A stretch of 64,000 bases of DNA from Struthio camelus (GCF_040807025.1 NC_090943.1:7364356-7428355); one strand, 5' to 3'; positions 28,501 through 39,200 are shown, numbered from the stretch's first letter. Program-made: numbers and translations. The notes: generated from the letters alone by a model not told the origin.

Positions 28501-30921
28501 TGCTTTCTTCTCAGACAGAAGTGAAATCAATTCTGCTACTTAGGGGTTGGTTGTAAATATTTTCAGGATCACACTTTTAATGTTGAAAGGTAATATGAAG
28601 ATTGTGATTAAGATATATCTCAAGGGCTACTACTTTCATAAAACATTTTACAATTATACAGTTAGCTCCATTACAAATAATTTGCCTTATAAAAACTGAA
28701 ATAAGGCTATGAACTTAATTTACAGAGACTGTATACCACTCACTTCATTCAGCACTGATAGCAAGAACTACTCTGTCTTCCATAAAGACCAGGGAGAGAA
28801 TATTTGATACTGCACGTAAGACAATACAACAGAACTGCATCGAAGTAGCAGCGAGTAGGCATGCTTTTTCTACCTTTTAACTGTTGATTCCTTTTACTCC
28901 GCTTTTATCTCAGGAATGCATATTCTTTTTTTTTTTTTTTTCTGTTCTGAGGAAACCTCCTCAAGATCTACAGATAGAAGATAGAAGAGCCTTGCTATTG
29001 AAGGCTTTGACCCTACAAGCATTCACACATGTAAGGCAGTTCCTCAACTACCATAAGCTGGCCCATAAAACCAATGACAGTTTACATGAGCTACAGAAAC
29101 AGAAGTAATTTTATCTACTTGAACAATGACACTGAACTTTGCAGGTCTATATCAGGCAAGAGAAGTTTAATCTTAGGTTTTTTAACCTCCTCTCCATTCA
29201 CATTTAAAATAAGTTAAGGTTCCTTTCTGCAATGTGACTTACAGTGTTTACATTTACACAGCTATACTGATCTGGTGCTTTCAGATTGTTTTACAAATTC
29301 TCACAGGAGGTAGCTCAAGTTCTTCATTCCTCCCTTTCACACGCAACCCACGTGGGCCAAGTGTGCCTCGCAGGTTGCAGGACGCTCTACATGCAATACC
29401 TGACTAGTTCCAAAAACGTGAAGAACACTAAAGAGGTCTGAATACTTGCAATGGCAGGTCTCTTTTGATACTGTCATGACACTGCCACCTGCCCCGAGGC
29501 CTGCAGGATTGTGAATGGGTGGAAAAAGCCATACACAGAGAAAACTACAGGATTTCTCTCCCCGTCTGCCCCAGGTCCACGTTCTGTGACCTGCAAAGCC
29601 CATTCTGGGTGCCATTAACATAAGTAAGTAAATGCCTACATACCCAGCGTCTTCTGCTTTGAAATATGCTCAATCACCCATCTAGGCACCCGCTTCGCTT
29701 GGTCGTATGACAGCGCGTGATTTGTGTAGCACCTGGTCTCCGTCCCAGCTTCGGGGAATCCATACTTCTCCAGCAGAGACTCTTCTACCGGCTCTGAGAA
29801 GAGGAATAAACAGAAAGCCATCGCAAGGTGAGATGGGTGGCCAGAAACAAGACCGGAAGAGGCACATCCCGTACGGAGAACTACTGGAGGTTGCGGCCAT
29901 AACGAAGGCAAAAAATTTAAGAGAATCCAAGCTCTCTTTTGCTAAAAACAGCTGTACTTCACACCGTGCCTACACCTGAGGACGGGCTCCAGGGCTAATT
30001 CGCTCACCTCGATGTCTGCCCAGCACCCCCCGAGCGCGGGCCCTGAGAGGAAAAACCGCCACGTATTTAGGGAGAAACTAGCACCTAAGGAGAAAAGGAC
30101 CCAGGGATCAAAGGGCGCTTCAGAGAGCCCCGAAATCACACTCCTGCCCACACCTCCAGATACGCGACCAGAAGTGCCACCATCGCTGGGAAGGCTTCGG
30201 CCTTGCTCAGTGAACGAGACCACCGCTTCGAACCCGTTCCGTGGGGTATTTTGGGTTTTTTTTTTTTTCCTTTTTGACGTGGGTGGGGTGGGGGGAGGGT
30301 GTTCCCTGCCTCTTTTTAGCAGTACCCCTTTTCCCTCACGGAGGGAGGCTTGCACCCGCCTCACCGACCCTCTCCCGCCCCTGCCACCCGCCTCACCGAC
30401 CCTCTCCCGCGCTTCGCTGTTCGTTAAGACTTCCAGCTGCACAAACACAAACACGCGTATTTCATATATGCGTAGATATATGTATCTATATACAGACAGA
30501 CATGCGGAATTGGCGGGTCGCGTAACGGCTCCCGGCCCGCCACAGCGGCGGCAGCCCCCTTTCCTCACAGGCCGCCGCCGCGGCGGGAGCGGGCGCCTGT
30601 CGGTTTTAATTCCGTTTACAGCCCGGAAGGGCCAAGCGGCCGCCGCCGCCCTCACCCCGAAGCCCCTACGGCCGCCCGGGGAGCCCCGCGGCGGGGGAAA
30701 CGGCCACGGCGGGGTGTGGGGGGGGGGGGGGGGGAGCGGGGCCGCCCCGCGCCACCCGCCCGCTGCCCGCGGCTCTTACCCTGCGGCGGAGCCGGGGCCG
30801 GCTCCGGCCGGCTTTGACTGCGGAGGAGCCGCCAGGCGGCCCAGCACGAAGCGGCGGCGCCCGCCGCGGCGCCGCAGACGAAGCCGCCGAGGAAGCGGCG
30901 GCGGCGGGGAAAGGCCGCCAT
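10087..30921 (-). CDS. EXOG: EXOG gene, full coding span: mitochondrial endo/exonuclease G-like (six exons)
   Basis: Six minus-strand exons join in frame to a 361-residue protein; human EXOG is 368. Known role of the family: a homodimeric beta-beta-alpha-metal nuclease of the mitochondrial inner membrane with 5'-3' exonuclease and endonuclease activity, used in mitochondrial DNA repair. Seen here: an arginine-rich start followed by an Ala/Gly/Leu-rich hydrophobic stretch (about residues 6-35) as targeting signal and membrane anchor; the family block CYTNHALSYDQAKRVPRW in exon 2; the SRGH catalytic motif at 130-133 with His133; the metal-binding Asn at about 164 in exon 4; and a long C-terminal wing region in exon 6. 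Joined exons are 30780-30921, 29644-29793, 25818-25957, 24450-24526, 22024-22138 and 10087-10548, all GT-AG with matching phases. Nothing is broken. It lies downstream of ACVR2B on the same strand, as in mammals. The related ENDOG is less likely because the wing region and N-terminus match EXOG. Confidence 0.95.
20515..20640 (-). repeat. MIR-type SINE remnant
   Basis: Reads tttgccaccaactgac, then cattggtcatatcacctaat, then tccccctgaaaatgaggg and a catcatcttcctgac tail. The order and spacing match the reverse complement of the MIR core ('tgccactaactg ... accttgggcaagtcacttaa ... cctcatctgtaaaatgggga'). Ancient and diverged. Confidence 0.6.
21105..21126. repeat. Perfect 22-bp palindrome (CTAG-rich)
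   Basis: Equals its own reverse complement over all 22 bases, centred on gcatgc with flanking ctagcta repeats. A second perfect palindrome, atgctagctagcat, lies 33 bp away at 21160-21173. Inside EXOG intron 5. Confidence 0.9.
22024..22138 (-). CDS. EXOG: EXOG coding exon 5
   Basis: Encodes the last base of Arg170 and residues 171-208: MEMYCRELTERFEDVWIVSG, then PLTLPETGGDGKKRVTYQ. These are core beta strands of the nuclease fold, next to the metal site. The acceptor is cttttcag|a and the donor atcag|gtatgt. Human has Ile where this sequence has Met after the Arg. It ends in phase 0, matching exon 6. Confidence 0.95.
22139..24449 (-). other. EXOG: EXOG intron 4
   Basis: No coding or RNA gene recognised. 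Contains a perfect 11-bp inverted repeat with a 5-nt loop at 22953-22979 (agacagatgag / ctcatctgtct). Confidence 0.85.
24450..24526 (-). CDS. EXOG: EXOG coding exon 4 (77-nt exon, metal-binding Asn)
   Basis: A short exon found by splice phase and homology. It encodes RAMAETFYLSNIVPQ, then an Asn/Glu-rich turn and AGFWN, plus two bases of Arg170. The second Asn of the NNAG turn, residue 164, corresponds to the magnesium-binding Asn171 of human EXOG. The acceptor is atgcag|aga and the donor aacag|gtgag. Confidence 0.93.
24527..25817 (-). other. EXOG: EXOG intron 3
   Basis: Ordinary AT-rich intron. A short direct repeat (aatagaaattca, two copies) is seen near 25505-25535. Nothing else recognised. 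Confidence 0.85.
25818..25957 (-). CDS. EXOG: EXOG coding exon 3 (catalytic SRGH motif)
   Basis: Encodes residues 98-144. Contains RHCKFRPDPNIP, then NEDYVGSGWSRGHMAPAGDN. The His of SRGH (residue 133) corresponds to the general-base His140 of human EXOG, and SRGH replaces the DRGH of ENDOG-type nucleases. The acceptor is cctcag|gt and the donor tcaaca|gtagga. The exon is in phase 0 at its end, so a Lys-Phe-Ser-Thr codon run joins directly to Arg-Ala-Met-Ala in exon 4. Confidence 0.95.
25958..29643 (-). other. EXOG: EXOG intron 2
   Basis: Intron of 3.7 kb with no gene recognised. Homopolymer T tracts occur near 27940 and 28926-28942; the rest is ordinary intronic sequence. Confidence 0.85.
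29644..29793 (-). CDS. EXOG: EXOG coding exon 2
   Basis: Encodes residues 48-97 plus the first base of Gly98. Carries the EXOG hallmark CYTNHALSYDQAKRVPRW and the following helix ending HISKQKTLG. The acceptor is ttctcag|ag and the donor acgctgg|gtatgt. Both boundaries agree in phase with the neighbouring exons, which fixes them to the base. Confidence 0.95.
29794..30779 (-). other. EXOG: EXOG intron 1
   Basis: GC-rich intron inside the promoter CpG island. Contains a 26-bp direct repeat (30353-30378 and 30385-30410) and a run of about 17 G on the plus strand at 30718-30734, just inside the exon 1 donor. Long open frames on both strands here are composition effects. Confidence 0.85.
30353..30410. 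repeat. 26-bp direct repeat, two copies, period 32
   Basis: The identical 26-bp block starting cacccgcctcaccgaccc and ending tctcccgc occurs at 30353-30378 and 30385-30410, separated by cccctg. It lies in EXOG intron 1, within the CpG-rich promoter region. Confidence 0.95.
30780..30921 (-). CDS. EXOG: EXOG coding exon 1 (start codon, mitochondrial targeting/anchor)
   Basis: Encodes residues 1-47 plus the first base of codon 48. The ATG at 30921-30919 sits in a strong initiation context (gccgcc before it, G after it). The product begins MAAFPRRRRFLGGFV and continues into an Ala-rich hydrophobic stretch, matching the positively charged mitochondrial signal-anchor of EXOG, which in human has about seven more residues before the same RRFL-GFV block. 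The donor is cagg|gtaag, and the base left over joins exon 2 to make Glu48. Very GC-rich, inside the promoter CpG island. A TTG in another frame eight bases upstream has no support. Confidence 0.9.
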
Positions 30922-31214
30922 GGCGGCAAAGGGGCGGGGAGGAGGCGGCCGGCGCCTGCGCCTTAGCGCCCCCTGCCGGCCCCGCCGCCATGACGGGCGG
31001 CTGCCGCCGGGAGGCGGAGGGAGGGCCGGCGAGTAACGAGCAAAACGGGTTTTCCCGACGTCTGTAAAACGCTGGGGAGCGAAGTGGCGGCGGCCGGCCC
31101 GCAGCGGGGGGGTCAAACGAGTCAGAGCCGCGCAGGCTGGGCACGGCGGCAGGAGGGCGATTCGCTTTAATTCAGCGTTTTATTCACATCTGAATGCGAA
31201 AAACCACCAGCCTG

Positions 31215-31260
<46 letters not shown>
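31215..31260. repeat. (ATT)n microsatellite
   Basis: About 15 uninterrupted ATT units, between the two GC-rich blocks upstream of EXOG. Confidence 0.98.
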
Positions 31261-31262
<2 letters not shown>

Positions 31263-31439
31263 TTCTCCTCCACAGGTTCCCCAGCAAGAGGAGGGTCCGT
31301 TTTTGACTTCACCTGGGGTCTGCCACCTCTTGGGCCTATCTAAGGGTCAAGCAACTCCAGCAAAAACTGGGGGTTTATTATTGTTTTCTTTTTTTTTTTC
31401 CCCACTTGTTTGTTTTTCAGGAAAAAAAAGTGGCCCGTT

Positions 31440-31700
31440 TAGGAACAGAAAGCACCGAACCGCGAGGACGGCACGGCCGTGCCACCGCCTGCCCGCTCGC
31501 AGGAGTCCGGCCGCGTCTCGGTGTGCAGCCGAGGGCCCCGTCCCGCCTCACGTTTCGGCTCGTCGCCTCCCTAAAAGCACGGGCGTTCACGATTTCTTTT
31601 GCCTTTTTCCAAGCCCCGTCCCGCCGTCTTCCCGACTCCCACCGGGCGCAGACCCCCAGCACGCGGGGTGCGAGGCCCTTGCTGGGCAGCCGAACCGCTC
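31440..31700. other. Second CpG-rich block upstream of EXOG
   Basis: Many CpGs, including the 14-bp palindrome ggcacggccgtgcc at 31470-31483. Separated from the main EXOG island by the ATT microsatellite and a T-rich stretch. Could be an upstream extension of the promoter. No gene seen. Confidence 0.45.
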
Positions 31701-32254
31701 TCTGCTCCGACGCTGGCATAGATTTATATAAATTTATATAAATTTCACCTACAGCAAACGTTAAGGTGGTAGTAGGCAAGTTTTTGTAAATCAGTATAAC
31801 GCCATGTAGGCCATTACCCTTCCTTGCCCTCCGTTCTGCTCCCCCGCCCGAGCTGGGGGGAGAGAACAAGTGCAGATACTTTGGTGCAAAGACCAGGAAT
31901 TTAGGTTAAACCTCCAATTCAAGCTGCACTGCTGGACTTTGCACTAATAGGGCTTAACATGCCCCTAACGCTCTGTCCCAGCAATTCCTCTCCAGGAATG
32001 ATATGCTCCGTCCCCAAAGCACTACAAGAGGGAACACCCTTAAAAGGGTGCAGCTCTTTGATCTAGTTACTGCTTTTCCTCAGCGGTGCTTGCAGCTGAT
32101 AGGTAGCAGAGGCTCAGGCCTCTGCAGGGATTTCGGGGGCTAGCAGAAATGCCATTAAAACACTAAAATGCTCTTGCTGTAAAAAAACAAATACTCCAGG
32201 TAGATCCCAAAGACAATAAAATAACAATTGTTAACGTCGCACCAACCAGAGAAG
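31701..32254. other. Short spacer between ACVR2B 3' end and EXOG promoter
   Basis: No gene. Contains two tandem copies of atttatataaa (about 31723-31745). On the ACVR2B strand, 32250 down to 32170 is T/GT-rich, as expected downstream of a cleavage site. Confidence 0.4.
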
Positions 32255-32267
32255 CGATTATTTGTAA

Positions 32268-32280
32268 TTTATTGTTTATT
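32268..32280 (-). terminator. Candidate distal ACVR2B polyadenylation signals (two adjacent hexamers)
   Basis: On the minus strand aataaacaataaa gives two AATAAA hexamers, at 32280-32275 and 32273-32268, followed by T/GT-rich sequence. They lie about 8.7 kb after the ACVR2B stop and 1.35 kb before the EXOG start codon. The human ACVR2B mRNA likewise has a very long 3' UTR ending close to EXOG. Confidence 0.5.
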
Positions 32281-32598
32281 TTCATATACAAAAAGATAAA
32301 CTTGAAATAGTTCTTTCTAGTTTTTTTTCCTCCTAGCTGTTGGGGTGTAGCTGCTTCACACAGGGCAAATACTACATTCATACTGGTTTATTCAGACACC
32401 CAGTGCAAAGCTGAAGCAGCAAAACTCCAACTTGGCAGATCTAATTTCATACTTGAGACTCATTTCTAAAATACCACAGTAAAAAGGAACAAAGATCCAC
32501 TGCAAATTCATGAACTATGATACAATGTTCTTTCCAAAACGTCTTCATTTCATAACTGCAATACAATGGATGTCTGCATTAGGCCATTTTATATATGT

Positions 32599-32630
32599 AT
32601 GTGTGTGTGTATATATATACACACACACAT
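32599..32630. repeat. Perfect 32-bp palindrome of TG/TA/CA dinucleotides
   Basis: An atgtgtgtgt arm, a (TA)n centre and an acacacacat arm are exactly self-complementary over 32 bases. In the ACVR2B transcript it would form a hairpin. It is followed by further TG and TA runs to about 32671. Confidence 0.95.
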
Positions 32631-34071
32631 AACTGCGTGTGTGTATATATATATATATAAAATATATATTTTAAAAAATCAGCACACTTCAGAAGGGGTT
32701 ACAGCAATGAGCTTAACTCTCTGTATACTTTTTCTTTAACAGGATACTTTAGTATAACTTTTGTTAACTCAGTAGTACAAGCTATCTCTGTTCTACATTT
32801 TTATAGCTACAAGAGTGAAATATAACCTACAACATTTACATTTCACATATCTTGGTATACAAACAGTACTTATTGAATTTGAGCCAAGGACCAAAAGACT
32901 CTTTAAAAATTATTTCACCATCTGATAGAGCTTCCTGTAATTTACACTCAGTTTATTTCTGCAATCTTCTAAATCATTTACTTAATCTCATAGTTTTGAG
33001 TTTAAATCCATTCAAACTGGAAATCCTGGAGAAACAGGTTACTGCAAACTCTTATGTATACTCTATATATACAAGTTAAGTAACACAGCGTAATTAAGAC
33101 TTAGCTATTTATCCTAAAACTGATATACACATATTTCACTACGCTAGACAAGTCTTAGGATTTTTATTTCTTTAAATAAAGTACAAATTTAGAAGTAGCT
33201 GGTAAAACTTACAATATGATGGTTTAAAATGACAAATGGTTAGGGTGAGATTTCTTTCTGCTGGTGCCAAAACATTTTCTCGTGAGTTTTGTACTATGCT
33301 GTGTTGTTTAACTGTATGCGTCTAACGTTACATGCAGAAAGCTCTTTCCACAAGAATTGACATCAAACTGTACTTAGGTCACCTTTACAGTATAACATTT
33401 GTCAAACTTAAGGACATATGTGAAAATATTTAACAGGTAAAAGATCAGGCTTTCAACTCTATCATGAGGATCATGCAGAATTCATAAGCAGATAGTTTGA
33501 GCAGTTTGACAATGGCATTGTGCGGACTGATGGCGTAGAATTGAGGTCAAGAATGTTACTTAGTTTGCAGTAACCACCTCCCTTAATTCTAATCCACCCA
33601 CAGACCTACTTTTGCATCATAGTTACTCCATTGGAAGGCCAGCAGCATTGCAAAATGCCTCCTTCTGGGAGATTTTAATACTTTTCTGAAGTGATTTACC
33701 AAAGATAATCATCAAAAGCCATAGAAACATTTGACACTTGTAGAAAAAAAATGGGCAAGAAAAATATTATCTTTTCTTCCTTTAAATTAATTACTATTTG
33801 GACTGGAGGGTTACTGCTTTGTCCAAGTAAAATGCAAACTGTACTGCTGCATCAGCTATATGGATAAATAAAAACAACAACAAAAACCCCAGGTATTTGG
33901 AAGGAGAAGGCAGCTGGAAAAAGGGCCAGATATGCTAAAGGCCCCCGTCAACATGTTCTCTGCTATCCAGAAAGCTGTTCTGGTGTTCACTTCACGCTCA
34001 GGGCTATGAAACACTCTGACCTCCTCCTCCTCTTCCTCAGTCATGTTTGGGTTTTTGCTTTTGTTTAAACA

Positions 34072-34117
34072 GGGATGGCAATCCAGGGATGTTGCCAGGG
34101 ATGGCAATCCAGAGATG
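34072..34117. repeat. Short direct repeat in ACVR2B 3' region
   Basis: The block gggatggcaatccag(g/a)gatg occurs twice, at about 34072-34091 and 34098-34117, with one mismatch. Confidence 0.85.
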
Positions 34118-34469
34118 CCAGTGACTACTGAATTAGGATTTTAATCGACAAGGATGGTTACTGGTTAAACTTTAGTTCCTTAAAATAGAAAAGTTGAATA
34201 AAGCATGGCCAATGCTTTCCTTGTCACAAAAACAAAAGCTAATGAAATCCTCCCAGAGTATGCTAAGGTCTTGCAATAATAACCTTGCTGGAATGTTATA
34301 CACTGAGTTTTTGTTTTTATGGTTTTTAAACAACTGGAAAGAGTAAGAGGCCTCTGCTTCAAAATGGGCCCAAAAATGCAGAAACAGTGTTTTAATCACA
34401 TTATCTGCCCCATTCAAATACTGAAATAAAAAGGCTAACAAAGGAAGCACTTTTCAGAAAACACTCTCT

Positions 34470-34471
<2 letters not shown>

Positions 34472-34519
<48 letters not shown>

Positions 34520-34550
34520 ACACACACATATATGTATATATATATATATT
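34472..34550. repeat. (TA)n/(CA)n compound microsatellite
   Basis: About 39 nt of pure AT alternation, then CA-rich units and a second TA run. Confidence 0.98.
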
Positions 34551-34654
34551 CAGCACAATGCCATTATAGAGCTTCAGAGAAGCCCTTTTGGTTTCAATGT
34601 TGGAAAACAAAAAAAAGTTTGCTTTTTTCCTTCAGTCCTTGGGGATCACTTTCC

Positions 34655-34656
<2 letters not shown>

Positions 34657-34700
<44 letters not shown>

Positions 34701-34742
34701 CCACATATATATATACACACACATATATATATATATATATAA
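34657..34742. repeat. (TA)n/(CA)n compound microsatellite, second array
   Basis: A second array of the same compound type, about 110 nt from the first. The two TA arrays could pair with each other or fold on themselves. Confidence 0.98.
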
Positions 34743-35189
34743 ACACCCATCTATAGCAAGGTTCCTGTTTGTGTATGTTACCATATTGTAGTATCAAGGA
34801 GTATCCAGATAGCAACACTGTTTAACATGAGGTTGAGGTAACTGGTTCTTGAAATACCTGGATCACAGACTGCATCCAGAAATAACAGCTGGGCAATGAA
34901 AAGTGTTTTTTCAGACAGGAAAAAAAACCCCCAAAAAACTAGTAAAGGTGGGGGGAAAAAAGCTTACAGCAGTTGCTTTTACATGGAAAAATAAAGGCAC
35001 AACAGAATAGCGTTACATTTCAGAACAGCTGGATGGACGTAAGTACAATCTCTTTCTGTGGAAGCATCCCGGCAAAAAGGATTTCTGCTCATTCGACAGG
35101 TTATTACTTCAGTCAAGGGAACGAGAGTTTCACCCTAAAACCAGAGGTTTTAAGAAAGAAGTCCCATGCAAGTAAGCGAAGGTATTGAC

Positions 35190-35360
35190 CGGCTGAGTTG
35201 AGGAAGGGCTCCCGGAGCAGCCGCGCGCTCGCCGTCCCTCCGAAGCAGGCGGCAGGTCTCCCCCGGCGCCGGCAGGGCCAGCACCTCGCCGAGGACGCAG
35301 GAGCACCGTTCGCCACTGGCGGCAGACCGCTCCAAATCGTTCGGGCACTAATTTCGAAAG
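35190..35360. other. Isolated CpG-rich block inside AT-rich 3' region
   Basis: A sharply GC- and CpG-rich stretch (ccgcgcgctcgccg, ccccggcgccggc) surrounded by AT-rich sequence in the presumed ACVR2B 3' UTR. The frames open across it match nothing I know. Might be a small CpG island with an independent promoter, or just unusual composition. Confidence 0.5.
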
Positions 35361-36175
35361 GCGCGCTGTCAAACTACTTCAATCTTGCAACGTTTACTGT
35401 TCGGCTTTAAGCTATTTTCAGTAGCTTTTACCCCACTGGCACTATGCTATCCAGGTAAAGAGAACCGAAAAGACAATGAATTTTAGGTCCAGTGGGAGAA
35501 GTTACGCAAAGTGAAGAGAATTCATGTTAAGCTTTTTTTCTTTAATACTTGCAGAATATTTTGGATTAGTTAGAGCAATTAAGAACGCTCTAAGTAAGAC
35601 TTTGAACGTGACCGTGCCCCTTTCCTTTAGTGCCTTAGACCCAGACAGTCAAATCCGGCTCTGCAAACACAGAGCCCGTGTCTGCGCGTTCTGGTGAAGC
35701 CCGATTATCTGCGTCACTTCAGAGACAAGGAACTTCTAGGAACGGGTTTTTATCAGGATTCCTCTGGCAACAGCTCCTTACAGATCATATTGTCACCGCA
35801 GCAGGCGCAGCTGCTGCTAACAGATACGGCAGCGAGCGGGCTCAGCCCAGCTATTTGGTCTCAGTAAATCCTCAACGCGCTGACTTCACAGCTCGCTGCA
35901 GCATCACAGCACATGCCAAAAGACACACTGCTCACGCATGGATTTCTGCATGGCTACATGAGAAAAACTCTTCCTGGTTGAGCTGAAGATGGCCACCGAA
36001 AAGCAATAAGCATCTTTAGCAGAAGGGATGTGACGTGCAAGATAACCTATTAAACATACACTCAGCGCCGTCCTCAGAGCATGCCCAAGTACATCCAGAC
36101 TAGTCTCAACCTGGTTTCAGGCTAAACTTGTTCTATCCTCTATACTTCGATGTAGTGCACACTTAATTTAAACAT

Positions 36176-36180
36176 TTATA

Positions 36181-36211
<31 letters not shown>

Positions 36212-36212
36212 G
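36176..36212. repeat. (TA)n followed by T tract
   Basis: About 20 nt of TA alternation continuing into a run of about 15 T. Confidence 0.95.
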
Positions 36213-39200
36213 CTGTGCGTACACAGACCTTTCTCCCTTTTCCCTGCAGAAACATATTAGACATTACAAAAATAATTTGTGGTATAAAAGAATTCTCACA
36301 CAATGTAGAATTTCTGTTTGTATATGTAACTAAAATATATATATATTCTTCCAAAAGTAAAAAAGTCAAATGTCCTTATTTTCCTCTATTATATAGTCTA
36401 TTTTTATTTACAATGTTACCAAACAATATTCTGTATGTAAAAGTGATATAGTTAGCGGGACGCTTCCTGCTTAGCGACTTCTCAAGCGGAGTGTGGCTGC
36501 AACAGCAGCACTGTCGCAACGTTATCAACCAGCACCTTCCTCTGCAATACGAGTTTCTTCCACACTAAGCGAAACGCAGACCCTTCTCCGTCCTGCAAAA
36601 CAGGCTAAGTTCTGACAGTCTGCCTCAAAACTAGCACAAGAGGAACTAAACGTGAGTTCTTCGGTTTCTATGCTGAGATCTTCAGGGGGATCAATATTCC
36701 TAACGGCAAAGGCCTGACCCTACCAACTTGGAAATCCCCACCAGCAACTCTGCACTGAACGGACCCAAAACCGCTTCCACTGAAAAGAGCAACGCCAGCG
36801 GAAACAGGATTGACTCAGCAGACCCAAGCAACTGCAGTCGAGCTACTGGTGGGCACTCATGTACCTTCTCTTTGAAGGAAACATACACACAAAGACCTTG
36901 GCATTCCCACAGGTGTAACTTTTATCTAGCGCTAACGGAATTTCAACTACACAATAGGAGGCAGAAAACAACGTGCAATGGCCTCACAAAAGCCATTTTA
37001 GCTCCTGCGGTATTTCCAGTCTTAAAACGTGAGCTCAAACTTCCTACACCTGGGAAACCAACCCAGCCAGTGCATCAAGGGAGTGACACCAGAGAGCGGC
37101 AAATCCTGGCTCCTGAAGTCAGGGAGAATTTTAACCCTTCACAGAGCCACCCTGGATACTCAAGACTAACGTATACCGAAGACCTGCCATATAAGAGAGG
37201 AAGGCCAACAAGAAAATCCCGCCACGAAGTTTTTGACGAGCTACTTCCTCCGAGTCTGAACGTGAAGCGGAATTTAGTGCTTAGGAAGTAACGCAACGTA
37301 TGTTGTGCCCATCATATTCAAGGGAGTGTTAAGAGGAAAAAGAGTCAAAATCGCTCATTACAGCTACACCCGCGGACGGGCCTTATTGCCGACTTGGAAA
37401 AAGCCGCTACAATGCTGAACAAAACCAAAGCGGTGTTGTCAATGAGAAATGCTACATTAGCGGTGAGGAAACAACGTGCTTGACAGCTCAAGTGTCTAAA
37501 GACCAGTAAGTTCATCAGAGCTTGTCTGCGTTAATAAAATAAATACCAGTTTAAATAAAAAAACCACAGTTTTAATTAAACTGGTACAAATTTTTAAATA
37601 GACTTGAGTTCAGGATTTCATTCTCTACTGCGATAGCAAGATACATGCACCAAGATACATTTCAATTTTGTAACTGAGCACACAGCGTTTTGGAAATTTT
37701 TAAAAATCGGTTTCTAAAACATGCTGACAAGATGATCTATAAGGAACCATTACACCAGGGAAGATGGTCGTACTTTACAATCAACTTTTGGTCAAAGCTT
37801 GTAGGTTCTTACAGTTCCCCGCAGCAAGATAAGCTACATGTGCGAATTTTTGTTTATGCTTTCTCGAAAGAGAAGATTTAAGAGACTGCCCAATAGGCTA
37901 TTAAAATCATATGGCACTTTCAATAAATACTTTAAAGCTTCTTAAAGAAATCAGGATAAAAAAGCAACTGCTGTAATAAGCCTGTTTTAGCCATTATATA
38001 TAATGCTGAAGGAAAAAAAAATCCAGAAGAGCAAACGGATAACGACAGTTCAAAGACAGTACAGCTTTTTTTTCTTTCTGCAGCAATACGAACCGGCTCC
38101 CATTTCCGGGAAACGGGAGCAAACACACCTAGAAACAAGTATTCATTCAGTCTTAATTCTGCTCTAGACTCCACCCCAACGCTTACATCACTTCACTTCC
38201 AAAACATAGTCACATTTTTATATAAATCTCAGTGCAGAAACGTATTAGAAGATCAACGAAAAATAGTGATCCTGCTAACATTTACGACTATGCTTAATAT
38301 TAAGCCAGCGACTAGTGTCATGACATCCAAAGAGCTACCTGCATGTTTAATGTTAAGCATAGGGATGTTGCAGCATCAGAACCGACGATGTCAACCCCTG
38401 TCAGGGACATCCGCTGTGTCAGAACGGTACGGTTTTGTCTGGTTTTTGACAAGGTTTTCTGAACAGAATCACATTAAGGAAAAGAAACTTCCAAACCTAC
38501 ACACAGAATCACAATTACATGTGTGTACACACTAATATGCAATATACATTCAATATAACGTGAAAGAATAGTTTAAGACTTTATTCAGATAGACAAATTA
38601 AGGCAATTATCTTAACGTCTCTTCAAGATAAAGGACCAGGTCCTCATTTGCGAACTCTAGGTTTTAAAGCTATACTTTTCGAGAGATATATTTCAATTTT
38701 TCAATCTTTTCTCTGATTTGTAATTTTGTTTGCTTAATAAATTACATCTGTGCAAGGGCCCGCACTGACAATTTGGCAGTGACAAGGAGTCCGATTTGAT
38801 TATATAACACAGACTTTTAACATTTTTCTTATAGGATGATTAGTTCAGGACTGCATTTTAGCTTAATGCAAAGAAGAATTCAGAAGTTCTGGCAATCCAA
38901 TGGGCGTAACTTCTTTAGTCTACCAAGACACAGAATTCATGTTATATTCAAAGCCCAAAAATTAAAAAAAAAAATTAAAAAAAAGAAATAAAAAGATGTA
39001 CTGTCCTTTCACTAAAACAGACCAAAAAAAAAAAAAACACACAGAATGGAAACAGCCTTCACAAATAAGAGTGAATAATGCCCAGGTACCTTATACAGGC
39101 AGTTATTCTACAACTGTATACAGTTATTTACAATGATACTTTATAAAACAAAAGAAAAAATGGTAGCACTTCCTAAAAGATTTGGAACTTTTTTTCTTTT

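Larger units (their letters stand above)
30340..31140. promoter_or_regulatory. CpG-island promoter of EXOG
   Basis: Dense CpG and GC tracts surround the EXOG start codon (30921), with no TATA box near the expected start. This is the usual architecture of a broadly expressed mitochondrial gene promoter. GC-rich DNA resumes at about 31440-31700. The exact transcription start cannot be read from sequence. Confidence 0.7.

Noticed and set aside
29942-30655. 237-codon minus-strand open frame next to EXOG exon 1
   Set aside because: Lies wholly in EXOG intron 1. The EXOG frame splices across it and the product is low complexity.
30012-31067. 351-codon plus-strand open frame over the EXOG promoter
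   Set aside because: Antisense to EXOG exon 1 and intron 1. GC-rich simple sequence gives few stops, the product is low complexity (Pro/Arg/Gly tracts) and matches no family, and open frames also appear on the other strand at the same place.
36728-37291. 187-codon plus-strand open frame in the ACVR2B 3' region
   Set aside because: Starts with TTG and contains no Met codon anywhere, has no recognisable domain, and lies antisense to the presumed UTR. Probably chance.
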